From assembly GCA_964525605.1 (NCBI GenBank), contig CAZGKT010000005.1, positions 1 to 64,000 on the forward strand: DNA of 64,000 bases, in the 5' to 3' direction. The position numbers and the translations under genes are program-made. Origin of the DNA: CAVTWJ01 sp964525605 (GTDB lineage: Bacteria > Oederibacteriota > Muellerivitia > Muellerivitales > Muellerivitaceae). A model generated the notes under the pieces. The model did no database searches and was not told the origin of the DNA. It was given only the letters and a program-made list of their open reading frames with translations. Of this stretch, positions 27,491 to 36,476 are shown in pieces. Every line of letters begins with the position of its first letter. Positions within the stretch are counted from its first letter, which is position 1.

Positions 27491-28929
27491 AAAAAATACT
27501 CTCTACATACATTCTGGCGGTGTGGGGCCTGTCACTTGTGGCGAGGGCCCAAACCCTCACCCTGGAACAGGCCATCCGGACAACCTGGGAGAATTCTTCT
27601 CAATTGCAGGCCCAAAAGAACCTGGCGGGCATTTTTTCGGACGATACCTGGAGGCGGTTCGTGCCCGAGGAGCCCAGCTTTTCCTATACGGATGATTACA
27701 GCCAGACCTTTTATACCCTTGGCCTTTCCCTCACCTACCCCTTCCCCTTGAAGAGCATCTTCATGAACCAGCTGGACTGCGCCAACGCGGAACAACAAAG
27801 GTTCGAGTTAACCGCTCAAAAATACGACCTGGCCGTCGCCATCGCCCAGGCCTATATGACCGGCGCTACGGCACAGGCCATGATCGAGTTCCAGAAACAG
27901 AACGTCCAGGACCTGGAGACCATCACCGAGGCTATCCGCCTCCAATACGTCCACGGCCAATCCAACCAGACCCAGAAAATCAGCGCCGAATTGCAGTTGA
28001 CCCAGGCGCAAAGGGATCTCAAAACCGCCCAGGACCAGCTGACGACGGCCGTGGAACTGTACGCCCGGCTGATGAAGATTCCCTCGGGCCAGGTGACCGG
28101 TTTCGAACTGCCGGAGGATGTTTCCCCCGACATCATCCGTGAATTGGGCGGCAAAACCTCGGGCCAATTGCGCGACAGGGCCAATGTGGACGTGGGGGAA
28201 GCCACCCGGGCCACCGGCTTTTGGAACCAGTTTCCGGACCCGACCTTCAGCTTTACCAAGGATTACTACGACCCGAACAACGCCATCGCCCCCTACAACG
28301 ACAGTCCCACCCAGCAGCCCAACGACTATAACCTCACGGTTTCCTTCACCCTTCCCATCCTCTTCCCCTTCCGCGAGGTGGCGGAAGCCCAGCGAAGCGA
28401 GAACCAGGGGATTGTGGCCCGGGAACAGGCCCGGCTCCAGCTTTTGCAGGACAACTCGGCCCAGGAGGCGGGCGTCCTGGACTACAAGCGAAGCAAGGCG
28501 AGGTTCCACCAACTGCATGACCGGGACCTGCTCCTGGCCGAAACCATGAGGCAGGCAGCGGTGGAGGCTTATAAAAGAGGCCAACTACATTTTGCCGACC
28601 TAATGCTGGCCCGGCAGACCTATGCCAGCCTGAAAACCGAGGATATTCAGATCCGCCAGGAAATCGTCAACGCCCATCTGGCCGGCTTGAGGGAACTGGG
28701 CAATTCGGACGAAGTTTCAACGACGAATGAATCCAACTTGGCACCGGCGAGTTCTTCTCCTACACCCACTTCTACCCCGGATCATCTTTTAGGATCACCC
28801 GATTCGGCGGTGGCGGCTCCGGTTGTTGAGAACGATCAAAAAGTTTTGAGTGGAAATGAAACCTCCATCCCCCTACCCACGCCCACCGTGGGAGCTGGAA
28901 ACGGGGATGGGGAAAAAGAAGCGAAATAA
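27487..28929 (+). CDS. TolC-family outer-membrane efflux protein
   Basis: 480 residues with signal peptide (ILSTYILAVWGLSLVARA) and two OEP repeats with long heptad-like helices (residues ~105-200 and 300-400, as in KRGQLHFADLMLARQTYASL). The C-terminal 70 residues form a Ser/Pro/Thr linker not needed for TolC function. Translationally coupled to the HTH gene (4-bp overlap). Forms the outer-membrane duct of the tripartite pump encoded downstream. Confidence 0.85.
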   Translation: MKKILSTYILAVWGLSLVARAQTLTLEQAIRTTWENSSQLQAQKNLAGIFSDDTWRRFVPEEPSFSYTDDYSQTFYTLGLSLTYPFPLKSIFMNQLDCANAEQQRFELTAQKYDLAVAIAQAYMTGATAQAMIEFQKQNVQDLETITEAIRLQYVHGQSNQTQKISAELQLTQAQRDLKTAQDQLTTAVELYARLMKIPSGQVTGFELPEDVSPDIIRELGGKTSGQLRDRANVDVGEATRATGFWNQFPDPTFSFTKDYYDPNNAIAPYNDSPTQQPNDYNLTVSFTLPILFPFREVAEAQRSENQGIVAREQARLQLLQDNSAQEAGVLDYKRSKARFHQLHDRDLLLAETMRQAAVEAYKRGQLHFADLMLARQTYASLKTEDIQIRQEIVNAHLAGLRELGNSDEVSTTNESNLAPASSSPTPTSTPDHLLGSPDSAVAAPVVENDQKVLSGNETSIPLPTPTVGAGNGDGEKEAK

Positions 28930-28952
28930 GACTTTTGAGGAGAGGTGCTGAG

Positions 28953-29906
28953 ATGAAAACATTCCAAATGCTTTTGCTGATGGGAACGCTAACTGTCGGG
29001 GCGAGGGCCTGGGCCAACGACTTTCAATGGACAAAGGTGGTAGCGGGCGAGGAGATCACCGGAATCCGAACGACGGGAAAGATCATCCCCCAGGCGGGGG
29101 CCCTAAAAAGCCAGTCGGCCAATACCCAGGGGCGGATTATCTCGGTTCTCAAGAAGGAAGGGGACTCCGTCGAGGTGGGCGACCCGCTTTTCCTGGTCAA
29201 TGATTCGGAATGCGAGGCACTGGCCGAGGAAAAGCTCTTGGCCCAGAAAAATGGCGTTCAGGATCTTATCGACGCGGCCAACCAGCGTGAAAAGGAACTG
29301 GGCGTCAAAGTGGTATCCGGACAGTACGAGATCGTTTCCCTCTTCAAGGGCGTTATTCTCCAGAACCTGGTCAGCGCCGGCACGATTTATAGCCAAGGCC
29401 AACAGTTGTCCAATATCCTGGATATGCGCAAACTCACAATCGAGTTGGATTTTGCGGAAAAATATGTTTCAGACCTCCGCCGGGGTCAGAAGGTCACCTT
29501 CCAACTAGCATCCGACTCCCAGACGTCCTATAACTCCACCATCGAGACGATCGTACCCACGATCGATCCCAACCAACGCACGACTATCGTGCGTTTGCGA
29601 CCGGTGGTGCTTCCTGCCACGGTCAACCTGTCCGAGCTGGTCTATGGCACCGTGCAGACTGGCGCGAGCCAGCCCATTCTCAAGGTTCCTTCCACATCCC
29701 TGGTCTTCAGTCACGATAAGCAATACGTCATGAAGGGGGACGAGAATAACCCCGTGGCGGTGGAAGTCCAGGTGGTCAACGAGACGGACGAATTAAGTTC
29801 CGTGAGGCCGGTGAACGCAGGCGAATTGAAGGAAGGGGATAACGTGGCCAGCGAAGGAGGAATCTTCCTCTGGGCAAAGGTCAATGGCATCTACGGGGGC
29901 GGCTGA
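28953..29906 (+). CDS. Periplasmic membrane-fusion protein (HlyD/CusB type)
   Basis: 317 residues from the ATG at 28953 (Shine-Dalgarno GGAGAGG). Signal peptide, then a lipoyl-like half motif (ANTQGRIISVLKKEGDSVEVGDPLFLV), a very short alpha-hairpin, the second lipoyl half (IVSLFKGVILQNLVSAGTIY) and beta-barrel domains. It links the RND pump to the TolC-like duct. Gene order HTH-OMF-MFP-RND with close spacing supports one operon. Confidence 0.85.
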   Translation: MKTFQMLLLMGTLTVGARAWANDFQWTKVVAGEEITGIRTTGKIIPQAGALKSQSANTQGRIISVLKKEGDSVEVGDPLFLVNDSECEALAEEKLLAQKNGVQDLIDAANQREKELGVKVVSGQYEIVSLFKGVILQNLVSAGTIYSQGQQLSNILDMRKLTIELDFAEKYVSDLRRGQKVTFQLASDSQTSYNSTIETIVPTIDPNQRTTIVRLRPVVLPATVNLSELVYGTVQTGASQPILKVPSTSLVFSHDKQYVMKGDENNPVAVEVQVVNETDELSSVRPVNAGELKEGDNVASEGGIFLWAKVNGIYGGG

Positions 29907-29973
29907 TCCCCTCCGTGCGGAAAATACGGCCTGCGGTTGAGAGAATGATGGACAAAGGTTAAAAGGATCGAAA

Positions 29974-32900
29974 ATGGTAAAACTCATATTGAAATGGATG
30001 CAGTTCCAAAGGGAAGCCTTCGTATTGTTCCTTTTCCTCCTGATGGGCATCGTGGGTTACGGGGCTTACGTGGCCTTCAACAGTGAGATCATGGCCTTCC
30101 CCGAGTTCACCAACGTGCAATTAAACGTGCAGACCCAATGGCCCGGCCACGCGGCGGAGGAAATCGAGCGATTGGTCACCATCCCCCTGGAAACGGCCAC
30201 CCGCAGCGTGCCAGGGGTCATCAATTCCACCTCTCTTTCCGAGTTCGGATTGAGCGTCATCCTCCTCACCTTTTCTGACGATACCCCGAATTGGAAGGCC
30301 CGAAGCGACACGGTGCAGTACATGTCCAACGCCAACATGCCCAGCGGAGTGACGCCCGGTCTTTCAACCGATACCACTCCCTTAGGGCAGATCATGCGTT
30401 ATTCGCTGGAGGGCAACTTGCCCCCGGACGAGATGCGCATGATCCAAGATTGGCAGATCACGCGCTATCTGGCTACTGTCCCTGGAGTATCCGATGTGGA
30501 AGCCTTTGGGGGGCCCACCCGCACGGTGGAGATCAAAATCGACATCCCGAGGATGGAATCCCTGGGGCTTACCATCTCCCAAATTGCCCAGAATCTGGGC
30601 GCCAACCATCAAAACGCGGGCGGCGATTTCATTACCCACGGCGATGAAATGTATATCGTGCGGTCCATCGGGCTTTACCAGGATCCCATGGACCTGGAAA
30701 ACGCCGTCATCGCGACCCAAGGGAACACCCCTATCCGCATCAAGGATATCGGGTCGGTGGTCATGAGCCACCATGTGCGCCTGGGGCAGACTGGACGGGA
30801 CCATGATGATGACGTAGTGCGGGCCATGGTCAACCTACGGGTCGGCGCCAATACCATGCAGACCCTGGCCGGGTTGCATAAGAAAATCGACGAACTAAAC
30901 AACCATCTATTGCCCAAGGGATGCAAGATCAACATCTATTATGACCGGGGAGACCTGATCCGCCGCAGCAGCCGGACGGTCTTCCACAACGTCATTTTTG
31001 GAATCGTCCTGGTCTGTACCCTTTTGATCCTGGGTTTCGGGATCCAGTATTGGGCCATGTCCTCAGGGGTCGCCCTCATCATCCCCTTTGCCTTGTTGGT
31101 GGCCTTCGTGGGATTGCATATATGCGGTTACAACCCCAATCTGATTTCCCTTGGGGCTGTGGACTTCGGCATCATCGTGGAAACTGCGGTCTTTGGGGCC
31201 GAGGCACTAGCCGTCTCCCTAGCACGGCAAAAAAGGAAGGACGACGAGGCGAACGCCTTAGCCCTTTCGGAGGTCCTGGGTCCAGCCCTACTTTGCGCAT
31301 TTCTTCTACTAATCGCATTCATTCCCATCCTGAGCCTTCAGCGCATTGAAGGCCGCATTTTCCGGCCCCTGGGGATCACTTTGGTTTCGGCGCTCGTGGG
31401 GGGACAATTGGGAGCTTTTATTTTCCTTCCCCTGGCCGCCTCCTGGGCGCCTATTGGACCCAAGCCCACCAAAGCAGACGATGTTTTCCATTGGATACTA
31501 GAACGTTGCAACCGGGTCATGCTTTGGTTTAACGGATTCAAGCACATCGGCTGGATCGCGGGCGCCATCATGGCGGCCCTCCTGATCCTCATTAATTGGG
31601 GCATGGGTACCGAATTCCTGCCCACCATGAACGAGGGCAACCTTTGGATCCGGGTGAGCGCACCGCCCACCATTTCCCGGGAAAAGGCTGTGCAGTTGGC
31701 CCACGATATTCGCGAAAGAATGCTTCGGGTCAAGGAAGTCAAATCGGTGGTTTCCCAGCTGGGGAGACCCGATGACGGGAGCGACATCAGCGGTTTTGAT
31801 ACGCTAGAGTTTCAGGTGGATCTGGGCGATCCGGAAGATTGGAAGAGCGCGGATTCCATCGAAGGTTTCGTGAAACTCATCCGAGAACAGGAAAAGGATA
31901 TCGAAGGCTGCGACTTCTACTATTCCCAATATATTAAAGACAACGTGGACGAGGCTATCACGGGGGTCATGGGTGAACTAGCCGTCAAAATCCACGGCCC
32001 GGATTTACGTGTCCTGCAGAGCTTGGGGGATCAGTTTGAAACAATCATAGCTAAAACGCCCGGGGCAGTTGATGTGGGCGAAGAGGACATACTCCAACAG
32101 CCCGAGCTGCAGTATGTGATGGATCGGGATAAGATGGACAGTTACGGCATCCAGGTTTCCCAGGCGGAGGACGTTCTCTCATCGGCTCTCTCCGGTAAAT
32201 GGGCTGCTCAAATGGTGGATCCGCAGGGGCGCTATGTAGATATTATGGTGAAACCCCGGCTGCCCAGCCCGTTGAACCAAAACGTTTTGAATTCAATTCC
32301 TCTTTTGGCACCGGGCGGAGCGGAAATCCCCTTGGGTGAGGTGACCCAGGCCAAAGTGGTCGAAGGGATCTCGCATATTTACCGCGAGGAAGGAGACCGG
32401 CGCGTGGCCGCTAAGTGCTCGGTGAGGGGCAGGGCGGTCGTGGAATTCGTTAAGGAATGCGACGACCAGATCAAGAAGCAGGTCAAGCTTCCACCCAAGT
32501 ACTGGTACTACTGGTCGGGAACTTTTGAGAACGCTATTCGCGCCAGCCGGCAGTTGTCTATCATCGTGCCGATCTGCATCCTGGCCATGATTACCATTAT
32601 GTACACCTGGTTTAAGGATTGGAGGCTCTTGGCCATCTTGCTTTGGGAAATTCCATTCGCCACTCTGGGCGGTTTGGCGGCCCTGCGTATGGCCGGATTG
32701 AACCTGAGTATTTCGGCGGCGGCGGGAGGCATCATCCGCATCGGGGTTTCCTTCCTGACGGGCATGATGATCATCTCGGCCTTCGTCAAGACCCGGGACG
32801 CCTCCAAGGCCCTGATGGAAAAGGGAAGAAGCATTCTGATTTCGAACGGGGTGGCCATTATCGGATTGCTACCTGCGGCTTTGTCTCACGCCATCGGTTC

Positions 32901-33021
32901 GGAAACCGCGCGGCCCTTCGCAGTGGCCATTTTGGGGGGGTTGGCGGCTTCGATGACGCTGAGCTTGACCTTGCTACCGGTGTTTTTGAAGAGGATCGAG
33001 CACTTCTACAAGCATAAATAA
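29974..33021 (+). CDS. RND efflux pump of the heavy-metal (HME/CzcA-CusA) type
   Basis: 1015 residues. N-terminal helix, periplasmic porter domains and two six-helix bundles typical of RND pumps. The family matches HME by NLISLGAVDFGIIVETAVFG in TM4. There the proton-relay triad usually reads D-x5-D-x6-E, here Asp397, Glu403 and Glu410, i.e. the middle Asp is replaced by Glu. The Met triplet of Cus copper pumps is not evident, so the substrate is uncertain (divalent metal or other cation). Last gene of an operon from a kdp-type promoter. Confidence 0.85.
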   Translation: MVKLILKWMQFQREAFVLFLFLLMGIVGYGAYVAFNSEIMAFPEFTNVQLNVQTQWPGHAAEEIERLVTIPLETATRSVPGVINSTSLSEFGLSVILLTFSDDTPNWKARSDTVQYMSNANMPSGVTPGLSTDTTPLGQIMRYSLEGNLPPDEMRMIQDWQITRYLATVPGVSDVEAFGGPTRTVEIKIDIPRMESLGLTISQIAQNLGANHQNAGGDFITHGDEMYIVRSIGLYQDPMDLENAVIATQGNTPIRIKDIGSVVMSHHVRLGQTGRDHDDDVVRAMVNLRVGANTMQTLAGLHKKIDELNNHLLPKGCKINIYYDRGDLIRRSSRTVFHNVIFGIVLVCTLLILGFGIQYWAMSSGVALIIPFALLVAFVGLHICGYNPNLISLGAVDFGIIVETAVFGAEALAVSLARQKRKDDEANALALSEVLGPALLCAFLLLIAFIPILSLQRIEGRIFRPLGITLVSALVGGQLGAFIFLPLAASWAPIGPKPTKADDVFHWILERCNRVMLWFNGFKHIGWIAGAIMAALLILINWGMGTEFLPTMNEGNLWIRVSAPPTISREKAVQLAHDIRERMLRVKEVKSVVSQLGRPDDGSDISGFDTLEFQVDLGDPEDWKSADSIEGFVKLIREQEKDIEGCDFYYSQYIKDNVDEAITGVMGELAVKIHGPDLRVLQSLGDQFETIIAKTPGAVDVGEEDILQQPELQYVMDRDKMDSYGIQVSQAEDVLSSALSGKWAAQMVDPQGRYVDIMVKPRLPSPLNQNVLNSIPLLAPGGAEIPLGEVTQAKVVEGISHIYREEGDRRVAAKCSVRGRAVVEFVKECDDQIKKQVKLPPKYWYYWSGTFENAIRASRQLSIIVPICILAMITIMYTWFKDWRLLAILLWEIPFATLGGLAALRMAGLNLSISAAAGGIIRIGVSFLTGMMIISAFVKTRDASKALMEKGRSILISNGVAIIGLLPAALSHAIGSETARPFAVAILGGLAASMTLSLTLLPVFLKRIEHFYKHK

Positions 33022-33024
33022 AAA

Positions 33025-33055
33025 AAGCCCTGGTCCGGTATGTCGGATCAGGGCT
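33025..33055. terminator. Bidirectional terminator between convergent genes
   Basis: AGCCCTGGTCCG/CGGATCAGGGCT forms a 12-bp stem with a 6-nt loop, with A-rich sequence before it and CTTCTGT after it. It lies between the RND gene and the convergent two-TM gene at 33079. Confidence 0.8.
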
Positions 33056-33078
33056 TCTGTGTATCTGGTTAAAAAGAT

Positions 33079-33327
33079 TTAGGCGAGGGTTTTTTCGGGC
33101 CTTTGGGAGAGGATGCCGACGACCACCCACAGGTCGAAGAGCACCATCATGGAGCAATAGATGGTCGTGACCCAGGCGAAGATCGCGTGCTGATCCCACA
33201 TTTCAGTCCAGGCTTGTGAGACCGTATAGTCGGGCTGTTGGGAAAGGCTCATGAATCCAGCCGAGACCATAGCAATTCCGGCTACCGTCAGCAGGCCCAT
33301 CACCGTGAGTAATTGAGATTTTTTCAT
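33079..33327 (-). CDS. Hypothetical two-TM membrane protein
   Basis: 82 residues with helices at about 7-27 (LTVMGLLTVAGIAMVSAGFM) and 47-73 (HAIFAWVTTIYCSMMVLFDLWVVVGIL), both termini probably on the same side. The Shine-Dalgarno is GGGAGGGACGAC. No family recognised. It is preceded by three perfect CCTAAC boxes and a -10 in the kdp-type arrangement, so it belongs to the same predicted regulon. Confidence 0.75.
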   Translation of the reverse strand: MKKSQLLTVMGLLTVAGIAMVSAGFMSLSQQPDYTVSQAWTEMWDQHAIFAWVTTIYCSMMVLFDLWVVVGILSQRPEKTLA

Positions 33328-33424
33328 GTCGTCCCTCCCTCTTGGCGGATGTTGAAAATTTCTTTTTCAGTCATCCACTAATGAAACACTAACACAAGAA
33401 ATTTATTTTTTGTAGTGAGAGGTG

Positions 33425-33470
33425 AAAATAATTGGGTTTACTGTTAGGGAACCGTTAGGAAGTTGTTAGG
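33425..33470 (-). promoter_or_regulatory. Direct-repeat activator promoter of the two-TM gene
   Basis: On the minus strand three CCTAAC boxes (TAAC starting at 33468, 33457 and 33446) have an exact 11-bp period. The -10 TATTTT occupies 33430-33425, 27 bp after the middle box. The gene starts 98 bp further on. Confidence 0.75.
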
Positions 33471-33525
33471 ATTTGGATCTACAAGATACATTTTTGAAGA
33501 AAGGCCGCCTCAAATATGTTCCAGG

Positions 33526-34281
33526 TCACAATTTGGGTTGTCGTGAGCGCTCGGTCGCTTTCGGTTTGGGCGGAAGGAATTCATTCTTAAGCCGGTAGCC
33601 CACGCCGGGTTCCGTCAGAATGTATTGGGGAAGGGAGGGGTCTTCTTCAATTTTTTGACGCAGTTGATGGATAAAAAGTCTCAGTGAACTCGCTTGTTCT
33701 TCTTCTTCGATCCCCCATATCTCCCGGGTGATCATCTTTTGGGTGACCACTTTTCCCGCGTGACGGATCAGGATGATCAAGAGTTTGTATTCGTTTTGGG
33801 TTAGGTGCACTTCCTGATTACGGACCGTCACGGTCCGGCTGGCTAAATCCACTTTGAAATCGGGTGTCTCAAAGCAGGGATCATTTCTCTGGGTTTTGAG
33901 GTGGGACTCGTGGCGTAGGGCCACTCGAATACGTGCCAAAAGTTCGCCCGTATCAAAGGGTTTGGTGAGGTAATCGTCGGCGCCCGCGTCCAGACCCTTT
34001 ACCTTGTCCCTTTCTTGGTCCCGACAGGTCAGGATGATGATAGGGCACTGGGTCCATTCGCGAAGCCTCCCTAGGACCACTAGGCCGTCCAGATCCGGTA
34101 GTTCCAGATCCAGAAGAATCAGGTCGGGCTTATGGGAGGAAGCCAAGGCCATGCCCTCTTCGGCGTTATCCGCCTCAATGACCTTGAAATCGTGGCTTTC
34201 TAGAAAGGGTTTCAGGAAACGGCGGATGGGCTTTTCATCTTCAATAATAAGAACCACATATTTATTTATCGTCATATTCAC
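33526..34281 (-). CDS. Orphan KdpE-type response regulator (copy 3)
   Basis: 251 residues. Receiver with IIEDEKPIRRF, phospho-acceptor Asp58 (LILLDLELPD), LTCRDQER and YLTKPF; winged helix with LTQNEYKLL and GVGYRLK; a basic C-terminal tail (PPKPKATERSRQPKL) missing in the other copies. No kinase gene is adjacent, so it must be served by one of the two KdpD proteins or another kinase. It lies between two predicted kdp-type promoters that fire away from it. Confidence 0.9.
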   Translation of the reverse strand: MNMTINKYVVLIIEDEKPIRRFLKPFLESHDFKVIEADNAEEGMALASSHKPDLILLDLELPDLDGLVVLGRLREWTQCPIIILTCRDQERDKVKGLDAGADDYLTKPFDTGELLARIRVALRHESHLKTQRNDPCFETPDFKVDLASRTVTVRNQEVHLTQNEYKLLIILIRHAGKVVTQKMITREIWGIEEEEQASSLRLFIHQLRQKIEEDPSLPQYILTEPGVGYRLKNEFLPPKPKATERSRQPKL

Positions 34282-34480
34282 CTGGTTTTATGCGGCGGTA
34301 GAAAATGGGTTTACGCCACGTTTAAATAACGGAACAATTATAAAAAAATCTAAGGTTTTGAATGTGATGAAAGACAGGAAAATAGTTTTGGTTTGTCGGG
34401 ATTTATCGCGTGAGAATATTTTTAGAAAAACCCTTCATACGAGCCGTTTTTCATTATTCCCTAATAAATCACGCTCAAAT

Positions 34481-34515
34481 CTTAACGGAATCCTAATGTC
34501 TCTCCGGACTAGAAT
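34481..34515 (+). promoter_or_regulatory. Direct-repeat activator promoter of the 26-residue membrane protein gene
   Basis: CTTAAC (TAAC at 34483) and CCTAAT (TAAT at 34494) are 11 bp apart. The -10 TAGAAT occupies 34510-34515, 27 bp from box 1. The ATG follows 30 bp later. Confidence 0.7.
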
Positions 34516-34544
34516 TCAGAAAATCTACAAAGGGGAGGTGGCCC

Positions 34545-34625
34545 ATGGATTCAGGCGTCTGGTCGCTCGTGATTCTGGCCTTCATGGTGGTTTTGTCTGG
34601 CTTTTATTTGAATAGCTATAAATAA
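34545..34625 (+). CDS. 26-residue single-helix membrane protein (MDSGVW family, copy 2)
   Basis: MDSGVWSLVILAFMVVLSGF then YLNSYK. Same first nine residues, length, helix and Lys end as the product at 17150. Shine-Dalgarno GGGGAGGTGG. Promoter, leader length and gene have been duplicated as a unit. A terminator follows at once, so it is monocistronic. Confidence 0.75.
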   Translation: MDSGVWSLVILAFMVVLSGFYLNSYK

Positions 34626-34639
34626 TTTAAAGACTTTAA

Positions 34640-34677
34640 AAAGGTCCTTGGCCCACAAGCCAGAGGGCCTTTTTTAT
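34640..34677 (+). terminator. Terminator after the 26-residue gene
   Basis: Arms AAAGGTCC and GGGCCTTT enclose an inner TTGGC/GCCAG pairing and are followed by six T. Confidence 0.7.
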
Positions 34678-34871
34678 TGTCCTGAGAGATCAGGATCTAC
34701 TTGAAGGCTCCTGCCGGATGAAAAAGGCCTTTAAATACTCTTCTGAATATAGTCGATTCAACAAAAAGGGTTTGAGCTTCCACCTTAAAAATCCTCCCAA
34801 AAACTAGCATCTGCGTTAGAAGTGCTGGTAATTTAGTTTGCGATAGAGTTACTTCTAATGAAAGGGTGGCC

Positions 34872-35504
34872 ATGGCTAAAGAAACTGATATCAAGACGGG
34901 AAGCACGCAATCATTTGCCCGGTTTATTCTGTGGGAAATTTTAGGAATTGTCGGGTTTCTCCATATTCTTCAATATGCTCCCGCTAACGACGTTACACCT
35001 CTTTATTTTTTGGCCAACTCAGTCGTTTTCATCGCGGTTTATCCAGTCCTTTACTTCTTAAGCCAGTTAAACCTTCCGGCGGTTTTGAAAGTCATCGTCT
35101 CCCCTTTAAGTATCGTCTTGAGGCTCGTGCTGATGGTTTCTTGTTATGTTTGGGTCACCTATATCCTTTATGCGACCGGATATATGTTGGCCATGACTTC
35201 CTGTTACGCGGTTTTTCGGGATGATTTCATGTATCTGGGACCTTTTTTTGCCTTGGATTACGTTTTCTTCATCGAGCACCTCTGGGGCGTCGGCAAGAAC
35301 AACCTGTCCTTTTGGAGGGCCCTGGGCATCATCTCGGATGCAGTCAGCGGAGTGGTGGGTGGGTTCTATCTGGGCCGCATTTTGAATACTAAATGGGGAA
35401 TGTTTTTTGGAACAGATGAAACAAGGGCCATCATCTGGATTCTCTTTATTCTTGGCGGTGTCGCCGCTGTGGTTTGGTTTAGCAACAAGACCCGGCAGGG
35501 ATAA
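34872..35504 (+). CDS. Hypothetical polytopic membrane protein
   Basis: 210 residues from the ATG at 34872 (Shine-Dalgarno AAAGGG); a GTG two codons earlier is possible. About five or six helices, including LYFLANSVVFIAVYPVLYFL, VLRLVLMVSCYVWVTYILYA and IIWILFILGGVAAVVWF. No family recognised. It is followed 25 bp later by another membrane-protein gene, likely one operon. Confidence 0.7.
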   Translation: MAKETDIKTGSTQSFARFILWEILGIVGFLHILQYAPANDVTPLYFLANSVVFIAVYPVLYFLSQLNLPAVLKVIVSPLSIVLRLVLMVSCYVWVTYILYATGYMLAMTSCYAVFRDDFMYLGPFFALDYVFFIEHLWGVGKNNLSFWRALGIISDAVSGVVGGFYLGRILNTKWGMFFGTDETRAIIWILFILGGVAAVVWFSNKTRQG

Positions 35505-35529
35505 ATTTCATTTACAAAGGAGGAGGGGA

Positions 35530-36021
35530 GTGGCCCAGGCGAATACCGTAAAAATAAAAACGACTGTTGATAGAGAACAATGTCAAGCAACGCTCAAGGC
35601 CTACGAAATCCTCGTGGCCGAAAGGGGGATTCGGTTTAAAGACAACCTTCAATGGCCGGACCAATATGTCGTGACATGGAAGGACCCTCTTCATTTCAAG
35701 ATCGCCAATTGGGTGCATCGCGTGGGGTTGCCTGCTGACGGATATACAGAACAAGAATCCTGGGAAGTGGAATTGTCCCAAGATAATAAAACGGTCTTGA
35801 GCCTTCAAAAGCCTCAAGTGGATTTGAAAAACATCCTTCTGGTCCTATTGGGGTTGGTGTTGGTCAGCGTTGTATTAATTGCCGGAAAATCGGTGCCTCG
35901 TGTTTATGTGGGTCTGGCATGGGCCGGCTTGTTTCTCATTTTTTTCTTTCGAGTCTTCATTTTTGATGACGAAACCACCCTTTGCGTCCGTTTTTTGGGA
36001 AGGGTTTTGAACCCCGAATGA
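35530..36021 (+). CDS. Hypothetical protein with two C-terminal helices
   Basis: 163 residues from the GTG at 35530 (Shine-Dalgarno AGGAGGAGGGGA); the frame is open further upstream inside the preceding gene. The N-terminal ~95 residues are soluble, alpha/beta. Two helices follow (ILLVLLGLVLVSVVLIAG and VYVGLAWAGLFLIFFFRVFI). No family recognised. Confidence 0.6.
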   Translation: MAQANTVKIKTTVDREQCQATLKAYEILVAERGIRFKDNLQWPDQYVVTWKDPLHFKIANWVHRVGLPADGYTEQESWEVELSQDNKTVLSLQKPQVDLKNILLVLLGLVLVSVVLIAGKSVPRVYVGLAWAGLFLIFFFRVFIFDDETTLCVRFLGRVLNPE

Positions 36022-36476
36022 ATCTGGAAATGAAAGCCTTCAAACCTCCGGGTTCCTATTAAAATGGAATGAATTCTTCGCTGATTTTTCCCCGTGATTG
36101 TGCATGGACCATCTTTTCACCAGGCGCTTGGGTTCCTCTCTGGAATTGGTGAAGCTAACCCTAAGGTTTCGAATTGTACCAACCATTTGGCAGTGGGTAA
36201 TACAACCCGTTACCTCTTGGCTTGGGGGCAAAGGGCAGGCTAAAAGTTCTTACTCCAGGTTCTAAATGCTTTGTTTTACACCCCCGAAAACTACAATATT
36301 GTCGCTAATAACCACATTGGTATGTATTAACCATTGTGGAGAACTTTTTCTGAGCCTCTCAAAACTAACTTTTTCCTAACGCTTTATTGCCAAATAAATA
36401 GAAATATTTGATTTGTCCAAAATGGCACAACAGTTGCTTTATGACCTCCTGCCAATTCAAACAAAAGGAGGAAGTT
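36022..36476 (+). other. Intergenic regulatory region before the permease-PII gene
   Basis: 455 bp with no credible gene. It contains two TAAC boxes 11 bp apart (36366 and 36377) but no -10 at the regulon position, so the repeat may bind the same activator or be fortuitous. The sigma-54 promoter at 36423 is the clear signal. Confidence 0.55.
36423..36438 (+). promoter_or_regulatory. Sigma-54 promoter of the permease-PII gene
   Basis: TGGCACAACAGTTGCT has the invariant GG and GC at the required 12-bp spacing. It lies 39 bp upstream of the ATG at 36477. Only one other such site occurs in the window (17816). Confidence 0.8.

Noticed and set aside
36364..36400. Eighth direct-repeat promoter (TAAC boxes at 36366 and 36377)
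   Set aside because: No acceptable -10 at +27 (AATAAA). The spacing of boxes fits but the promoter does not, so it is kept only as a possible binding site.
36408..36476. Upstream extension of the permease-PII reading frame
   Set aside because: It would place the start upstream of and across the sigma-54 promoter. The ATG at 36477 has a strong RBS.
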